From: Alkalihalobacillus deserti
Lineage (GTDB): Bacteria > Bacillota > Bacilli > Bacillales > Bacillaceae_D
Length of the DNA: 61,120 bases
Reading direction: 5' to 3'
NCBI RefSeq assembly: GCF_020734105.1
Contig: NZ_JAJAFR010000019.1
Span: 1-61,120, forward strand
Made by a program: the position numbers and the translations under genes. Every line of letters begins with the position of its first letter. Positions within the stretch are counted from its first letter, which is position 1. Positions 49,928-59,261 of this stretch are shown here, in pieces. The notes below the pieces were generated by a model that worked only from the letters and a program-made list of their open reading frames with translations, was not told the origin of the DNA and ran no database searches.

Positions 49928-50881
49928 TTAGAATGGTCTTGTTCCTCGTTTCTTTTCAAAAAACCTCTTTTTCATTTCTGGATCAATATATTGTTCCACT
50001 AATGCTTCAACTAGCTTGTCGGTGACTCGAACCTCTAGGTCAACATGGTCGAGCCAAAGCGGAATGCCTCGACCATCTCGAGGCGTTAAGGTTAATAACA
50101 GACTAGCAATCTCTTCTTTCTTGGAAGCTTGCTCTTCAAGGACATCAAAGCCTGTAATAGCAGGATCAGAACTCAATCTAACCCAAACTGATTGTAAACC
50201 AGCCTTACTTTGAATCGATTCAATATAAAGCATCTCTTCTCTTTCCAAAACACCAAAGAGTAAATCACGATCATAGGTATGAGGTTGCTTACCATAATCA
50301 GCAAAAGCACCTAACTTCACTAAGTTTTCTGTTGTAATCTCCTCTGATACACCTACTAGTAAAACATTTTGTTCAATCGCTTTTCTCTTCAACTGTTCCC
50401 ATTCATCCGGAGCATCAATTCGGTAATGGTACAAAGCACCATCCATTAACATGATTGTTAATGATGTTTCTTCTATTAATTGGATTGCGACCAATAATTC
50501 CAATTTTGCTAATAGATGAGACCGCCAATTCTTTTGATTTTCTTCATCTATATTATCAGCTAATAAGGGCGAATAGATGTCTGCTGCTTGAGCAGTATGG
50601 CCAGATGTCGTCTTAGCTAATGCCTGGAATAAATAGAGAATATGCGGAGGGTCACCCTTTGTTTGGTTAACAGACCCATCTACAGCCGCTACATTTCTTC
50701 CTTTCAACCAATTTTGTAATGCCTCTGTCGAAAAGCGTTGAATTTGTCGAATTTCAGCTGTGGAATGAAGGAGTTTTTGTCGAATAATCGTTTTGTCATT
50801 ATCTGAATGTTGGTAAATATTTTGCAAATTTTCATTTACTATTTTTAATTTTTTTACTAGTTCAGGATAAATTTGTAACAT
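49928..50881 (-). CDS. NurA-domain nuclease
   Basis: A 317-residue protein with the layout of NurA 5'-3' nucleases. The first metal aspartate is in AAVDGSVNQ (residues 68-70). A second acidic motif IMLMDGALYHYR is at about 144-155. A C-terminal GIPLWLDHVDLEVR region resembles the last NurA motif. The start at 50881 (MLQIYPEL) has GAGGTGG upstream; the frame extends six codons. It shares a divergent promoter region with abrB. Function as partner of the HerA-like ATPase is inferred from the family; no experimental link is visible. Confidence 0.8.
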   Translation of the reverse strand: MLQIYPELVKKLKIVNENLQNIYQHSDNDKTIIRQKLLHSTAEIRQIQRFSTEALQNWLKGRNVAAVDGSVNQTKGDPPHILYLFQALAKTTSGHTAQAADIYSPLLADNIDEENQKNWRSHLLAKLELLVAIQLIEETSLTIMLMDGALYHYRIDAPDEWEQLKRKAIEQNVLLVGVSEEITTENLVKLGAFADYGKQPHTYDRDLLFGVLEREEMLYIESIQSKAGLQSVWVRLSSDPAITGFDVLEEQASKKEEIASLLLTLTPRDGRGIPLWLDHVDLEVRVTDKLVEALVEQYIDPEMKKRFFEKKRGTRPF

Positions 50882-50913
50882 GAAACTTTTCCACCTCACT
50901 CTGTAACTTGCAT

Positions 50914-50942
50914 TTTATCAACACTTCTATAAAAAAAGTAAA
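50914..50942 (-). promoter_or_regulatory. Possible promoter of the NurA-like gene
   Basis: TTTACT (50942-50937) and GATAAA (50919-50914) are separated by 17 bp. A TAAAAT two bases later is an alternative -10. It runs back to back with the abrB promoter, about 30 bp apart. Confidence 0.4.
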
Positions 50943-50973
50943 AATTTTCTTGTTCTGAAGGTATAAAAAATAA

Positions 50974-51002
50974 TTGACTTGATTTGGAAACACTGGTACT
51001 CT
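50974..51002 (+). promoter_or_regulatory. abrB promoter (sigma A)
   Basis: TTGACT (50974-50979) and TACTCT (50997-51002) are separated by 17 bp. Spo0A boxes follow just downstream. Confidence 0.75.
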
Positions 51003-51019
51003 AAAAACAGATAGAAAAA

Positions 51020-51036
51020 TGTCGAATAATGACAAC
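51020..51036 (+). promoter_or_regulatory. Tandem Spo0A boxes in the abrB leader
   Basis: TGTCGAA (51020-51026) is a perfect 0A box; TGACAAC (51030-51036) is a second, weaker one exactly 10 bp later. They lie 18 bp after the -10, where Spo0A-P would block transcription of abrB, as in B. subtilis. Confidence 0.8.
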
Positions 51037-51072
51037 AAAATAAATGGTTTTAGTTTGAGAGGAGAAAGTAGA

Positions 51073-51363
51073 ATGAAATCTACAGGTATCGTTCGTAAAG
51101 TTGATGAATTAGGACGTGTGGTTATCCCTATAGAGCTTCGCCGTACTTTAGATATTGCTGAGAAGGACGCGCTTGAAATTTATGTTGATAATGATCGTAT
51201 TATTTTAAAGAAGTACAAGCCAAACATGACTTGTCAAGTGACTGGTGAAGTTTCAGATGATAACCTTTCTATTGCTAATGGAAAAATCATTCTTAGCCCA
51301 CAAGGTGCTGAGGAAATCATCAAAGATCTTCAAGACTACCTTTCACGTTCAACTCAAGCTTAA
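51073..51363 (+). CDS. abrB: Transition state regulator AbrB
   Basis: Represses post-exponential and sporulation genes during growth. The 96-residue protein has the AbrB DNA-binding domain KSTGIVRKVDELGRVVIPIELRRTLDIA (residues 2-29) and a C-terminal multimerization half. I start at 51073 with GGAG 8 bp upstream; the frame runs upstream through the 0A boxes, so the earlier ATG at 51019 is not a start. It is one of only two plus-strand genes here. Confidence 0.97.
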   Translation: MKSTGIVRKVDELGRVVIPIELRRTLDIAEKDALEIYVDNDRIILKKYKPNMTCQVTGEVSDDNLSIANGKIILSPQGAEEIIKDLQDYLSRSTQA

Positions 51364-51380
51364 TGGTTCTTCTTTTATAA

Positions 51381-51454
51381 AAGGGGTACCTCAATCAAGT
51401 TCTACGTCAATACATTTAAGTATTGCGTATGTTCTTGTTGAGGTGCCTTTTTTA
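51381..51454 (+). terminator. abrB terminator
   Basis: A long stem pairs GGGGTACCTCAATCAAG with CTTGTTGAGGTGCC, with extra AATAC/GTATT pairing in the loop, and ends in TTTTTT. It lies between the convergent abrB and rsmI. Confidence 0.85.
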
Positions 51455-51540
51455 CGTTCGCCAATCAGTATCTTCCTCAAGATCTCTTATCATTAAGCGA
51501 TATTTTTCTGCAACTTCAATTTCGTATTCTAATGGACCAT

Positions 51541-52407
51541 TTATTCCTGATGATACTCAGCGTAAACAAGTCTCTTTTGCATAGTACGTTCAAGAGCAAC
51601 CTGTTTAATGGCTTCTTTTGATGTCATCCCAAGCCCTAGATAATGTTCAACATGCTGGTTAATAGAAATGGTATCCCACCATTGTTCTTTTTCTTCTTGT
51701 GTGGAACATCCTTCAACAACAATACAAAACTCTCCTTTAATTGTTCCTGTTTCACACCAACTTACAGCTTGTTCCAACGTACCACGTTGATATTCCTCAA
51801 ACTTTTTTGTCAGCTCACGGCTAATTGAAATATGTCGGTTTCCAAGCACCTTGTACATCGCTGTCAACGATTCCTTTAAACGGTGTGGTGATTCATAAAA
51901 AATAAGAGTTGCTAGATCTTCTTTTATTTCTTCTAAAAAGATTTGTCTTTGTTTGTTTTGCCTAGGAAGAAAACCAATAAATTCAAATCGCTCTGTTGAT
52001 AAACCAGAAGCGATTAAACTAGTTAAAGCGGCATTAGCACCTGGTAAAGATATGACTTTAATCCCTTCTTTGATGCATTCTTGAGCTAAGTCTTGTCCTG
52101 GATCTGAAATCGCTGGCATTCCTGCATCGCTAACAAGTGCGATGTTTTTTCCTGCTTTTATTTTTTCAATCAGTGCTTCTCCTGCTTTTCTTTTATTATG
52201 CTCATGGTAACTAACTAAGGATGTTTCAATGTCAAAGTGTCGACATAGCTTCATCGTTTGTCTTGTATCTTCTGCTGCAATTATATCAACTTCTTTTAAA
52301 ATTCGAACGGCGCGAAACGTCATATCCTCAAGATTTCCTATTGGTGTTGGCACCAAATAAAGAAGACCTTCTGTACCTTCACCTATAAAACTAGATTGTT
52401 GGTTCAT
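51541..52407 (-). CDS. rsmI: 16S rRNA 2'-O-methyltransferase RsmI
   Basis: Methylates the 2'-OH of C1402 in 16S rRNA (YabC/YraL family). The tetrapyrrole-methylase fold has LYLVPTPIGNLEDMTFRAVR, DIIAAEDTR, SLPGANAALTSLIASGL and FIGFLP. At 288 residues it is full length. It follows the trmN6-like gene by 27 bp. The small yazA gene found between them in B. subtilis is absent. Confidence 0.95.
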   Translation of the reverse strand: MNQQSSFIGEGTEGLLYLVPTPIGNLEDMTFRAVRILKEVDIIAAEDTRQTMKLCRHFDIETSLVSYHEHNKRKAGEALIEKIKAGKNIALVSDAGMPAISDPGQDLAQECIKEGIKVISLPGANAALTSLIASGLSTERFEFIGFLPRQNKQRQIFLEEIKEDLATLIFYESPHRLKESLTAMYKVLGNRHISISRELTKKFEEYQRGTLEQAVSWCETGTIKGEFCIVVEGCSTQEEKEQWWDTISINQHVEHYLGLGMTSKEAIKQVALERTMQKRLVYAEYHQE

Positions 52408-52434
52408 GATTATTCCTTTCCTACATCAAAATGG

Positions 52435-53172
52435 TCATTTTCCTTCATACACTTCACTAAACGGTTTCGTGTATTCTCCTACCTCATTGTACACGACTAA
52501 TGGGGGAAGACAAACTACACCTGACTTTCCATCTTTAATTCCTTCCACTAAAACCATATTGGCCTCTTTTTCGTTCTTTGGGTGGATAAATTGAATTCGC
52601 TTTGGCTCAATTCGGTGGGAGCGCATGTATGTCATAATATCGGTAAGTCTTTCCGGACGATGAACGATGGCCACCTTTCCTTTTTGCTTGACGTATTGAC
52701 TACTAACACGTATCACATCCTGTAATGAACAGTAAATTTCATGTCTCGCAATCGCTAAATGTTCATTGCGATTTCGTTCCTCCTCTGTGACCGTTTCAAA
52801 ATAAGGAGGGTTGCATGTAACGACATCAAAAAATGACTTTTTTATATGAGGAGGAATTTCATTTAAGTCTGCTTCTATCATCTTGATCTGGTTTTCTACC
52901 TGATTTAATACCGTATTCCTCTTTGCCATATTCACTAGTTTCGGTTGAATTTCCACTCCAGTTAGATTCGCTCTCGACCGCATTGTGAGAAGCAAAGGAA
53001 TCACTCCATTACCTGAACAGAGGTCGAGTATATTTCCTTTTTGTATAGGGACTTGAACAAATCTCCCAAGCAGCACTGCATCAATTGAAAAAGAGAATAC
53101 CTGCGGACTTTGAATCACTTTTAGTGGCGTACCTGCGATGTAATCTAGTCGTTCTCCTTCTAATAATTCCAC
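52435..53172 (-). CDS. yabB: tRNA (adenine-N6)-methyltransferase, TrmN6-like (YabB)
   Basis: A SAM-dependent methyltransferase of the TrmN6 family, which methylates A37 of tRNA1-Val in E. coli. SAM motif I is ILDLCSGNGVIPLLL; the catalytic motif NPPYF is in VVTCNPPYFETV. At 245 residues it matches the family. The substrate in this organism is not certain. It is followed by rsmI. Confidence 0.9.
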   Translation of the reverse strand: MELLEGERLDYIAGTPLKVIQSPQVFSFSIDAVLLGRFVQVPIQKGNILDLCSGNGVIPLLLTMRSRANLTGVEIQPKLVNMAKRNTVLNQVENQIKMIEADLNEIPPHIKKSFFDVVTCNPPYFETVTEEERNRNEHLAIARHEIYCSLQDVIRVSSQYVKQKGKVAIVHRPERLTDIMTYMRSHRIEPKRIQFIHPKNEKEANMVLVEGIKDGKSGVVCLPPLVVYNEVGEYTKPFSEVYEGK

Positions 53173-53317
53173 GTTTGTTTGGCTCCTTCTAGTGTTAGGT
53201 TTAAAGTATAACGATTGATTATTGTCAACATTCTTTATTTTCTTATCCGGGATCGGGAATTTGTGGTTAAGTGTTTTGAAAGATTCACCCTCGATTGTAA
53301 AATATCTCTATGGAAGT

Positions 53318-53349
53318 GGCAACGGCTCTGCTTGGCTAGCGTGTGCCTT
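53318..53349 (+). repeat. Modular intergenic repeat, left-arm copy
   Basis: GGCAACGGCTCTGCTTGGCT followed by AGCGTGTGCCTT. It is nearly the same as the arm at 53375, 57 bp away. Confidence 0.55.
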
Positions 53350-53374
53350 GCTAATAGTATCTCGCTTCGGCCTT

Positions 53375-53462
53375 GGCAACGGCTTCACTCGGCTAGCGCG
53401 CCTTTTATGAGAAGAGCGCTCATAAAAGGCTTAAAAGACGGCAGCGGTTCCGCTCGTTGCTT
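53375..53462 (+). repeat. Modular intergenic repeat (arm-hairpin-arm), copy 2
   Basis: A left arm GGCAACGGCTTCACTCGGCT, then a perfect 11-bp stem CCTTTTATGAG/CTCATAAAAGG (53401-53429, 7-nt loop), then a right arm GGCAGCGGTTCCGCTCGTTG with CTT (53440-53462). The core AGCGG-TT-CCGCT is itself a perfect mini-hairpin. Confidence 0.65.
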
Positions 53463-53463
53463 A

Positions 53464-53544
53464 GAGATTTAAAAAAGGTGAAGTTCAACCTTTTTTAAAA
53501 ATCTCTAAAAAAAGATCCTTCGCTCTATTAACGAAAGATCTTTT
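53464..53544 (-). terminator. Two hairpins after yabA, the first a yabA terminator
   Basis: Nearest yabA (53510-53544), AAAAGATCTTTCG pairs with CGAAGGATCTTTT, followed by a T-run on the minus strand. A second stem (53464-53507; TAGAGATTT pairing with AAATCTCTA around AAAAAAGGT/ACCTTTTTT) abuts the repeat on its left. The 375-bp gap otherwise holds only repeats. Confidence 0.75.
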
Positions 53545-53548
53545 GCAT

Positions 53549-53899
53549 TTATTTTTGGTGTAGAAATGACAAACAGAATAAGCAGTCGTCTCCATCAGAA
53601 CGTATACTCCCATAATGGGTATTACACACATGAAAACCTTCTTGGTAAAGTCTTGCTAAATTATCATAGCCTTCTCCGACAAATGACTTATTTTCGTTTG
53701 TTTTATTTTTTTGACCTTCTTCTTGAACTTCCTCTTGAGCTTCTAATCTCTCACGTAGATTTTTATTCTCAATATGAAGGTAGTGATTCTCTTCAATTAA
53801 GTAAGCTAATTGTTCTTTTAGCCCTCTTAATTCATGATGCAATTCACCTAATCTTTCTTCTAGTTGGCTCACCTGTGTAAAAATCGCCTTTTTGTCCAC
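53549..53899 (-). CDS. yabA: Replication initiation control protein YabA
   Basis: Restrains DnaA and links it to the sliding clamp. The N-terminus is a coiled coil (about 8-70; [20 protein letters not shown]). The C-terminus holds the zinc motif: HVCNTHYG and [12 protein letters not shown]. The 116-residue protein starts with GTG at 53899, with GGGAG upstream. It lies 15 bp after ricT. Confidence 0.94.
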   Translation of the reverse strand: MDKKAIFTQVSQLEERLGELHHELRGLKEQLAYLIEENHYLHIENKNLRERLEAQEEVQEEGQKNKTNENKSFVGEGYDNLARLYQEGFHVCNTHYGSIRSDGDDCLFCLSFLHQK

Positions 53900-53914
53900 G
53901 ATGCTCCCACCTCT

Positions 53915-54742
53915 TTATTCTGTAGCCTTGGTCGACACAACTTCTTTGTTCATTAATTCTTCCATTGTGTACTCCACTACGCGGTCCCCTTCAGCTAGTT
54001 CTACTTGTATTAATCGTTCTAAAAGGTTTAGACCCACCACTTTCCCTTTTCCTTCAGGTGTTCTAATTCTTTTACCGATGTCAGGAAGTTCTTGTTTAGC
54101 GGATTCATACATATCATTTTCATATTTTAAACAACACATTAAACGACCACAAAGACCTGAAATTTTCGCTGGATTAAGAGATAAACTCTGATCTTTTGCC
54201 ATTTTAATTGAAACAGGTTCAAAGTCACCTAGAAACGAGGAACAACATAAAACTCGTCCACATGGACCAATTCCTCCAAGCATTTTCGCTTCATCACGAA
54301 CACCGATCTGACGAAGTTCAATTCTTGTACGAAAAACAGCTGCTAAATCTTTAACGAGTTCTCTAAAATCAATCCGTCCATCTGCTGTAAAATAAAACAA
54401 GACTTTATTGCGGTCAAATGTATATTCAACGTCGACAAGCTTCATATCAAGATTGTGCTGCGTGATCTTTTCTGAACAGACTTCAAAAGCCTTTTTCGCT
54501 GCCTCTAAATTCTCTTTTACAATCAACTTGTCCTTATCTGTGGCAGTACGTATGACTTGTTTTAGTGGAAGAACCACATCGTTCTCACCGACTGTTTTGA
54601 CTCCAATGACGACCCGTCCGAACTCAATGCCTCTAGAAGTCTCGACAATAACAGTTTCTCCCTTCTCTAATTGAAAAGTACTGGGGGAGAAATAATAGAT
54701 TTTACCAGCCTTTTTAAAACGCACACCTACAACTTGATGCAA
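53915..54742 (-). CDS. ricT: RicT (YaaT), PSP1-domain protein
   Basis: Part of the RicA-RicF-RicT iron-sulfur complex that acts with RNase Y and speeds Spo0A phosphorylation. The PSP1 domain is visible in VVGVRFKKAGKIYYF and SRGIEFGRVVIG. Conserved cysteines are GPCGRVLCCSSFL and GLCGRLMCCLKYEN. At 275 residues it matches B. subtilis YaaT. It lies 4 bp after holB. Confidence 0.95.
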   Translation of the reverse strand: MHQVVGVRFKKAGKIYYFSPSTFQLEKGETVIVETSRGIEFGRVVIGVKTVGENDVVLPLKQVIRTATDKDKLIVKENLEAAKKAFEVCSEKITQHNLDMKLVDVEYTFDRNKVLFYFTADGRIDFRELVKDLAAVFRTRIELRQIGVRDEAKMLGGIGPCGRVLCCSSFLGDFEPVSIKMAKDQSLSLNPAKISGLCGRLMCCLKYENDMYESAKQELPDIGKRIRTPEGKGKVVGLNLLERLIQVELAEGDRVVEYTMEELMNKEVVSTKATE

Positions 54743-54746
54743 TCTT

Positions 54747-55736
54747 CTATCCCTCCTGTATATTAAGTAACAGCTTCTCCATCAATAACTGAGGATTCAC
54801 ATTTGCTGTTAAATGTCTTTTTGCCTGAAGGACAGCAGACATTTTACGGCCTAATACATCCTGCGAACTACCCAAAGCTTGCTGCTCTAATTTATTTTGT
54901 TGATCAACATAGGTGAGAGAATTAACTTTCCCAACCTTTGAATACATCAGATCTCGTAACCATAGGAGAATCATATCTAAACCTATTTCTTGTTCGCTAC
55001 GCTCTTTGAAAAGAGGTAACCATTTCTCTTGCAATGTAAACAATACTTGGCTAGGTCTAGAATATACCTCTTCCATCAATTGTATCACTACGCTTCGTGC
55101 TTGTGCAATCCAATCTCCTTCTAACATCTGTTGTGCACCTTCATAACTTGTTGTTAAACTAGCCAATAAACTGGATATTGTACTGGAATTACCATCTTCT
55201 ATTAATTTTTCAAGAAATCTCTCCCTTAATAATGGAGCGAATGCTAAGTTTTGACTTCTAGAATGGATCGTTGGTAATACTTTACTGCCTTGCTCTGTAA
55301 GTAATATAGCCAATGTTTCAGCTGCTGGTTCCTCTAAAAATTTTAAAATACTGTTTGCAGCACCAACAGTCATCAGATCAGCATGGTTAACAATATACAC
55401 CTTTTTAGCTGATTCAACACCGCGATACGCAAACTCTTTTTGTAGATGCTCAACTTGGTGCTTTTTAATTGATTGTCCATCTGGGTCAATCATATGGACA
55501 TCCGGGTGATTTCCGTGTTCAATCCGCTTACAATCTGGACATTCCATGCATGGATCTGTCCCTTGTCTAGCTCCACAAAAGAAGCTCTTCGCAAGGTGAA
55601 GAGCCACTTTTTTCTTACCTGTTCCACGAGTACCCTCAAATAAATAAGCATGGGCAAGACGATCTTTTTCAAGAGTTCGAACAAGTAGATTGATAATCCT
55701 TGGTTGTATTTCTCTCAATTCTGTCCATGTTTCCAT
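54747..55736 (-). CDS. holB: DNA polymerase III delta' subunit
   Basis: A clamp-loader subunit. It has a degenerate P-loop (EGTRGTGKKKVAL), which is normal for delta', and a four-cysteine zinc module (CGARQG, CMECPDCKR). Also visible are NSILKFLEEP and the SRC-equivalent HSRSQNL. I start at 55736 with AGGTG 9 bp upstream; a GTG at 55748 is in frame. The yaaR gene found between darA and holB in B. subtilis is absent. Confidence 0.94.
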   Translation of the reverse strand: METWTELREIQPRIINLLVRTLEKDRLAHAYLFEGTRGTGKKKVALHLAKSFFCGARQGTDPCMECPDCKRIEHGNHPDVHMIDPDGQSIKKHQVEHLQKEFAYRGVESAKKVYIVNHADLMTVGAANSILKFLEEPAAETLAILLTEQGSKVLPTIHSRSQNLAFAPLLRERFLEKLIEDGNSSTISSLLASLTTSYEGAQQMLEGDWIAQARSVVIQLMEEVYSRPSQVLFTLQEKWLPLFKERSEQEIGLDMILLWLRDLMYSKVGKVNSLTYVDQQNKLEQQALGSSQDVLGRKMSAVLQAKRHLTANVNPQLLMEKLLLNIQEG

Positions 55737-55750
55737 CGCCTTCAACACCT

Positions 55751-56110
<360 letters not shown>

Positions 56111-56740
56111 CTACCTTACAAAGTGATTAATTTCTTTCATTGCTTCAAAAAAAACTTCATTAATAGATTGATTCGCATCAATTCTTTTGATTCGCTCTGG
56201 ATATGCATCCATTACTTTGCTATACCCTTCGCGAACTCGTTCATGAAATTGCATTTTCTCTTGATCAAGTCTGTTTATTTCACGGTTTTGATCTTGATGA
56301 ATCCTCTGAATCCCAAGCTCTGGGTCGACGTCAAAAAATAATGTTAAATCGGGTAAATACCCTTCTATTGCAAACTCATTAATCGCTTTTACCTCGTCAA
56401 AACCAATTTCTCTCGCATATCCTTGATAAGCAAGACTACTATCAATAAAACGGTCGCATAGAACAATCTTCCCCTGCTCTAATGCGGGAATCACTTTTTC
56501 AACAAGATGTTGCCTTCTAGCTGCTGCGTAAAGCAATGCTTCTGTACGACTGTCCATTTCTGTATGAGTTACATCTAAAATAACCGTTCTAATTTGTTCA
56601 GCTATTCGTATACCACCAGGTTCACGTGTACGAATAGTGTCATAACCATCTTGCTTTAATTGTGCTTCTATTTGATCAAGAACAGTAGTTTTCCCTGCTC
56701 CTTCTCCACCTTCTACCGTAATAAAAAACCCTTTACTCAT
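56111..56740 (-). CDS. tmk: Thymidylate kinase
   Basis: Phosphorylates dTMP to dTDP. The P-loop is [14 protein letters not shown], the DRX motif is [16 protein letters not shown], and the lid region holds [10 protein letters not shown] start at 56740 (MSKGFFI, 209 residues) with GGAGG 6 bp upstream. It overlaps the end of the decarboxylase gene by 8 bp. Confidence 0.96.
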   Translation of the reverse strand: MSKGFFITVEGGEGAGKTTVLDQIEAQLKQDGYDTIRTREPGGIRIAEQIRTVILDVTHTEMDSRTEALLYAAARRQHLVEKVIPALEQGKIVLCDRFIDSSLAYQGYAREIGFDEVKAINEFAIEGYLPDLTLFFDVDPELGIQRIHQDQNREINRLDQEKMQFHERVREGYSKVMDAYPERIKRIDANQSINEVFFEAMKEINHFVR

Positions 56741-58169
56741 GTTCATCCTCCGAATTAACAACCCATACATCTTTTAGTTCGTGTTCAGACTGAAACTTTG
56801 CACCAGCCTGCTTTAACATTTCTATTTCTGCTATAGTTTGTGCATCTACTTTTTCACCTGGTATCACAATAGGTATGCCTGGTGGATAAGGAATAATTGG
56901 TTCTGCAGCAATCATACCAATCGCTGCAGGTAACGCTACTTTCTTTTTAGGTAAAGAACGTATTTGCTTCGCAGAGAGCCCAAGTTTCTTAATCCGGCTA
57001 TGACCAACTACAACAGTCTCATTAGTCATTTCCTCGACAACGTCAAACTGATTAAGTGTTTCTGCTAACTCGTACAACACATTTTGTGGGAGTGTATTTT
57101 CACCTAAACCGAAAACAAGTAAGACATGCTTTTCATCTGCTAGTTCCGTATAAAGATGATGTTGATAAAAGAGCGATTGTAATTCAAATCCGGTTAACTT
57201 TGTTGTTGTCCTTATTGTAACTTTTAATGGATCGGAAAGATAGTTTTCTTGCCAATTGACTATTTGAATTTGTTTGATTGTAGCTAATTCTTTTTTTACT
57301 TGCTCAACTCCTGCAAGAATATTTGTTATTTTCATTTCATCCAAGGATTCAATATAAGCTCGTGCTCCATCTAAAGAAGCCATTAATAAATAAGAAGCGC
57401 TACTGGACTGAAACATGGCTAGAGCCTCTTTTATACTATGTCGCATATCGTAATTTAGTTTATGACTTATATGTAAAAAAGAGCTCATCGTTAATGCAGG
57501 TAACATCTTATGAGCCGATTGTACAGCCACGTCCGCTCCTAGTTCTAACGTTGATGGTGGAAACGGCGTCCCTATGCAATAATGAGCAGCATGTGCTTCA
57601 TCTGCTAATATAAGTAACTGATTTTGCTTTGCATACTCTATAATAGATTGTACAGGTAGACTAACTCCATAATAATTAGGATAGGTTAACACCAGTCCTT
57701 TTGCCTCTGGATAGAGCTTAATAGCTTCTTCAAGCGTTTCTACTCTTAGACCAATGGCCAGTCCAGTTTCCAAGTCAATTTCAGGGGATAAAAGAACCGG
57801 AGTTACCCCCGCAATTTGAGCAGCATGAAAAATAGATTTATGACTGTTTCGTTGTATGAATACAACATCACCTGGCTCGAATAGCCCATACATCATCGCT
57901 AAATTACCGACCGTTGTTCCTCCGACTAGAAATAGAGTTTCGGCCGTTTTGTATAATTTCGCAGCTGCTTGCTCGGCTTGAAGAATTACACCTGTAGGTG
58001 CATGCAAATCATCTAAGCCATTTAACTCTGTCACATCGTAAGGTAATACGCTGTTAAAGTCAGCGAGGGCTGGGTGAAATATTCGGCCATTTTTATGACC
58101 AGGTACATGTAATGAAATAGGTTTATTTTTTTGATGGTCTTGTAAGGCTTTAATTAAAGGAATATTCAA
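56733..58169 (-). CDS. yaaO: Orn/Lys/Arg decarboxylase-type PLP enzyme YaaO
   Basis: A fold I PLP enzyme of the basic amino acid decarboxylase group; the substrate is not settled, though lysine or arginine are usual. The start [13 protein letters not shown] and [15 protein letters not shown] are typical. The PLP aspartate/histidine region is [10 protein letters not shown] and the PLP lysine is in [10 protein letters not shown]. At 478 residues it is standard. An AGGAGG site precedes the ATG. Confidence 0.92.
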   Translation of the reverse strand: MNIPLIKALQDHQKNKPISLHVPGHKNGRIFHPALADFNSVLPYDVTELNGLDDLHAPTGVILQAEQAAAKLYKTAETLFLVGGTTVGNLAMMYGLFEPGDVVFIQRNSHKSIFHAAQIAGVTPVLLSPEIDLETGLAIGLRVETLEEAIKLYPEAKGLVLTYPNYYGVSLPVQSIIEYAKQNQLLILADEAHAAHYCIGTPFPPSTLELGADVAVQSAHKMLPALTMSSFLHISHKLNYDMRHSIKEALAMFQSSSASYLLMASLDGARAYIESLDEMKITNILAGVEQVKKELATIKQIQIVNWQENYLSDPLKVTIRTTTKLTGFELQSLFYQHHLYTELADEKHVLLVFGLGENTLPQNVLYELAETLNQFDVVEEMTNETVVVGHSRIKKLGLSAKQIRSLPKKKVALPAAIGMIAAEPIIPYPPGIPIVIPGEKVDAQTIAEIEMLKQAGAKFQSEHELKDVWVVNSEDEHE

Positions 58170-58234
58170 TTATACGTTCCTCCTAAAAACAGTTCATACA
58201 TACTATCATACTTTATTCTATACTTGGATGGAAA

Positions 58235-58264
58235 TTGAAAGAATGATTAGGCTTAGGATTTAAT
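58235..58264 (+). promoter_or_regulatory. Possible promoter of the short-chain dehydrogenase
   Basis: TTGAAA (58235-58240) and TTTAAT (58259-58264) are separated by 18 bp. The 153-bp gap from yaaO holds the divergent promoters; no clear yaaO promoter was chosen. Confidence 0.4.
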
Positions 58265-58322
58265 CTACGACCTTTTACATCTGGATTTCATAAAAAATAA
58301 ATGAAGAAGAAAGGGGGAAATA

Positions 58323-59162
58323 ATGAATAAGAAAATTGTATTGATTACAGGTACAAGTAGTGGGTTTGGCTTTTTAGCAACGTTAGAACTTGCAAGAAGT
58401 GGGTACTTTGTCATTGCCACCATGAGAGACATTGCTAAAGCCAATTTATTAATGGAACAAGCGACAAAAATGAACATAGCGAGACATATAGAGATTTTAC
58501 CATTAGACGTAGTAAAGGAAACACAAATTAAAGAAGTAAAAAGATATATACAAACTCACTATGGAAAGCTCGATATTTTAATTAATAACGCTGGTTACAG
58601 CTTAGGTGGACTAACTGAATTTCTTGAGTTAAAAGACTGGAGTGCACAACTAAATACAAACCTTTTTGGTGTAATTGCTGTAACAAAAGCCTTTCTTCCA
58701 TTAATGCGAGATAACCGTAATGGTAAAATCATCAATCTTGGCAGTATAAGTGGACGAATAGGATTTCCTGGGCTTGGCCCCTATGTAACCTCGAAATTTG
58801 CACTCGGCGGGTTTAGTGAATCGCTTCGCCTTGAACTATTGCCATTTAATATTAGTGTTAGTTTAATTGAAGCAGGTTCATTTAAAACGGAAATCTGGAA
58901 AAAGGGATTATCTAATGTAGCAGCAATTGAAGATGATGACTACACATATATAAAGAACATTTATCAAGCAGCAACAGAATCAGCTGAGAAGGCTGCTAAT
59001 CCAAATGAAGTCATCAACGTGATCTTACATATTTGTCGTTCTAAAAACCCGAAATTTCGTTATCAGGTAGGTAAAGGAGTCAAACGAATGATCTTCCTTA
59101 AGGGGATTCTTCCCTGGTCAGTGATTGAGTGGGCTATAAAAAGAAAACTATTAAACCGATAA
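58323..59162 (+). CDS. Short-chain dehydrogenase/reductase
   Basis: A 279-residue NAD(P)H-dependent oxidoreductase of unknown substrate. The Rossmann motif is LITGTSSGFGFLATLEL, followed by DILINNAGYS, the catalytic Ser in NLGSISGRIG, and Tyr-x3-Lys in PYVTSKFALGG. It is on the plus strand, divergent from yaaO, and is not part of the conserved gene order in B. subtilis. The C-terminal part (from about 230) is basic. Confidence 0.9.
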   Translation: MNKKIVLITGTSSGFGFLATLELARSGYFVIATMRDIAKANLLMEQATKMNIARHIEILPLDVVKETQIKEVKRYIQTHYGKLDILINNAGYSLGGLTEFLELKDWSAQLNTNLFGVIAVTKAFLPLMRDNRNGKIINLGSISGRIGFPGLGPYVTSKFALGGFSESLRLELLPFNISVSLIEAGSFKTEIWKKGLSNVAAIEDDDYTYIKNIYQAATESAEKAANPNEVINVILHICRSKNPKFRYQVGKGVKRMIFLKGILPWSVIEWAIKRKLLNR

Positions 59163-59188
59163 CCTAAAATACATTTGTTTACACACCG

Positions 59189-59236
59189 AAAAAGACCCAA
59201 ACGTTACCCTTGAAATTTGAACGTTTGGGTCTTTTT
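59189..59236. terminator. Bidirectional terminator between the dehydrogenase and gin
   Basis: A perfect 17-bp stem AAAAAGACCCAAACGTT/AACGTTTGGGTCTTTTT with a 14-nt loop has T-runs on both sides and serves two convergent genes. Confidence 0.9.
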
Positions 59237-59261
59237 CGTTTTTTCTCTCGATACGATCTCT

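Noticed and set aside
51019..51072. Longer abrB start at 51019
   Set aside because: That ATG is part of the Spo0A box and lacks a ribosome site; the AbrB fold begins at 51073.
53215..53472. Open frames of 62-85 codons in the yabB-yabA gap
   Set aside because: They run through the repeat copies, have no ribosome site, and no protein-like conservation was seen.
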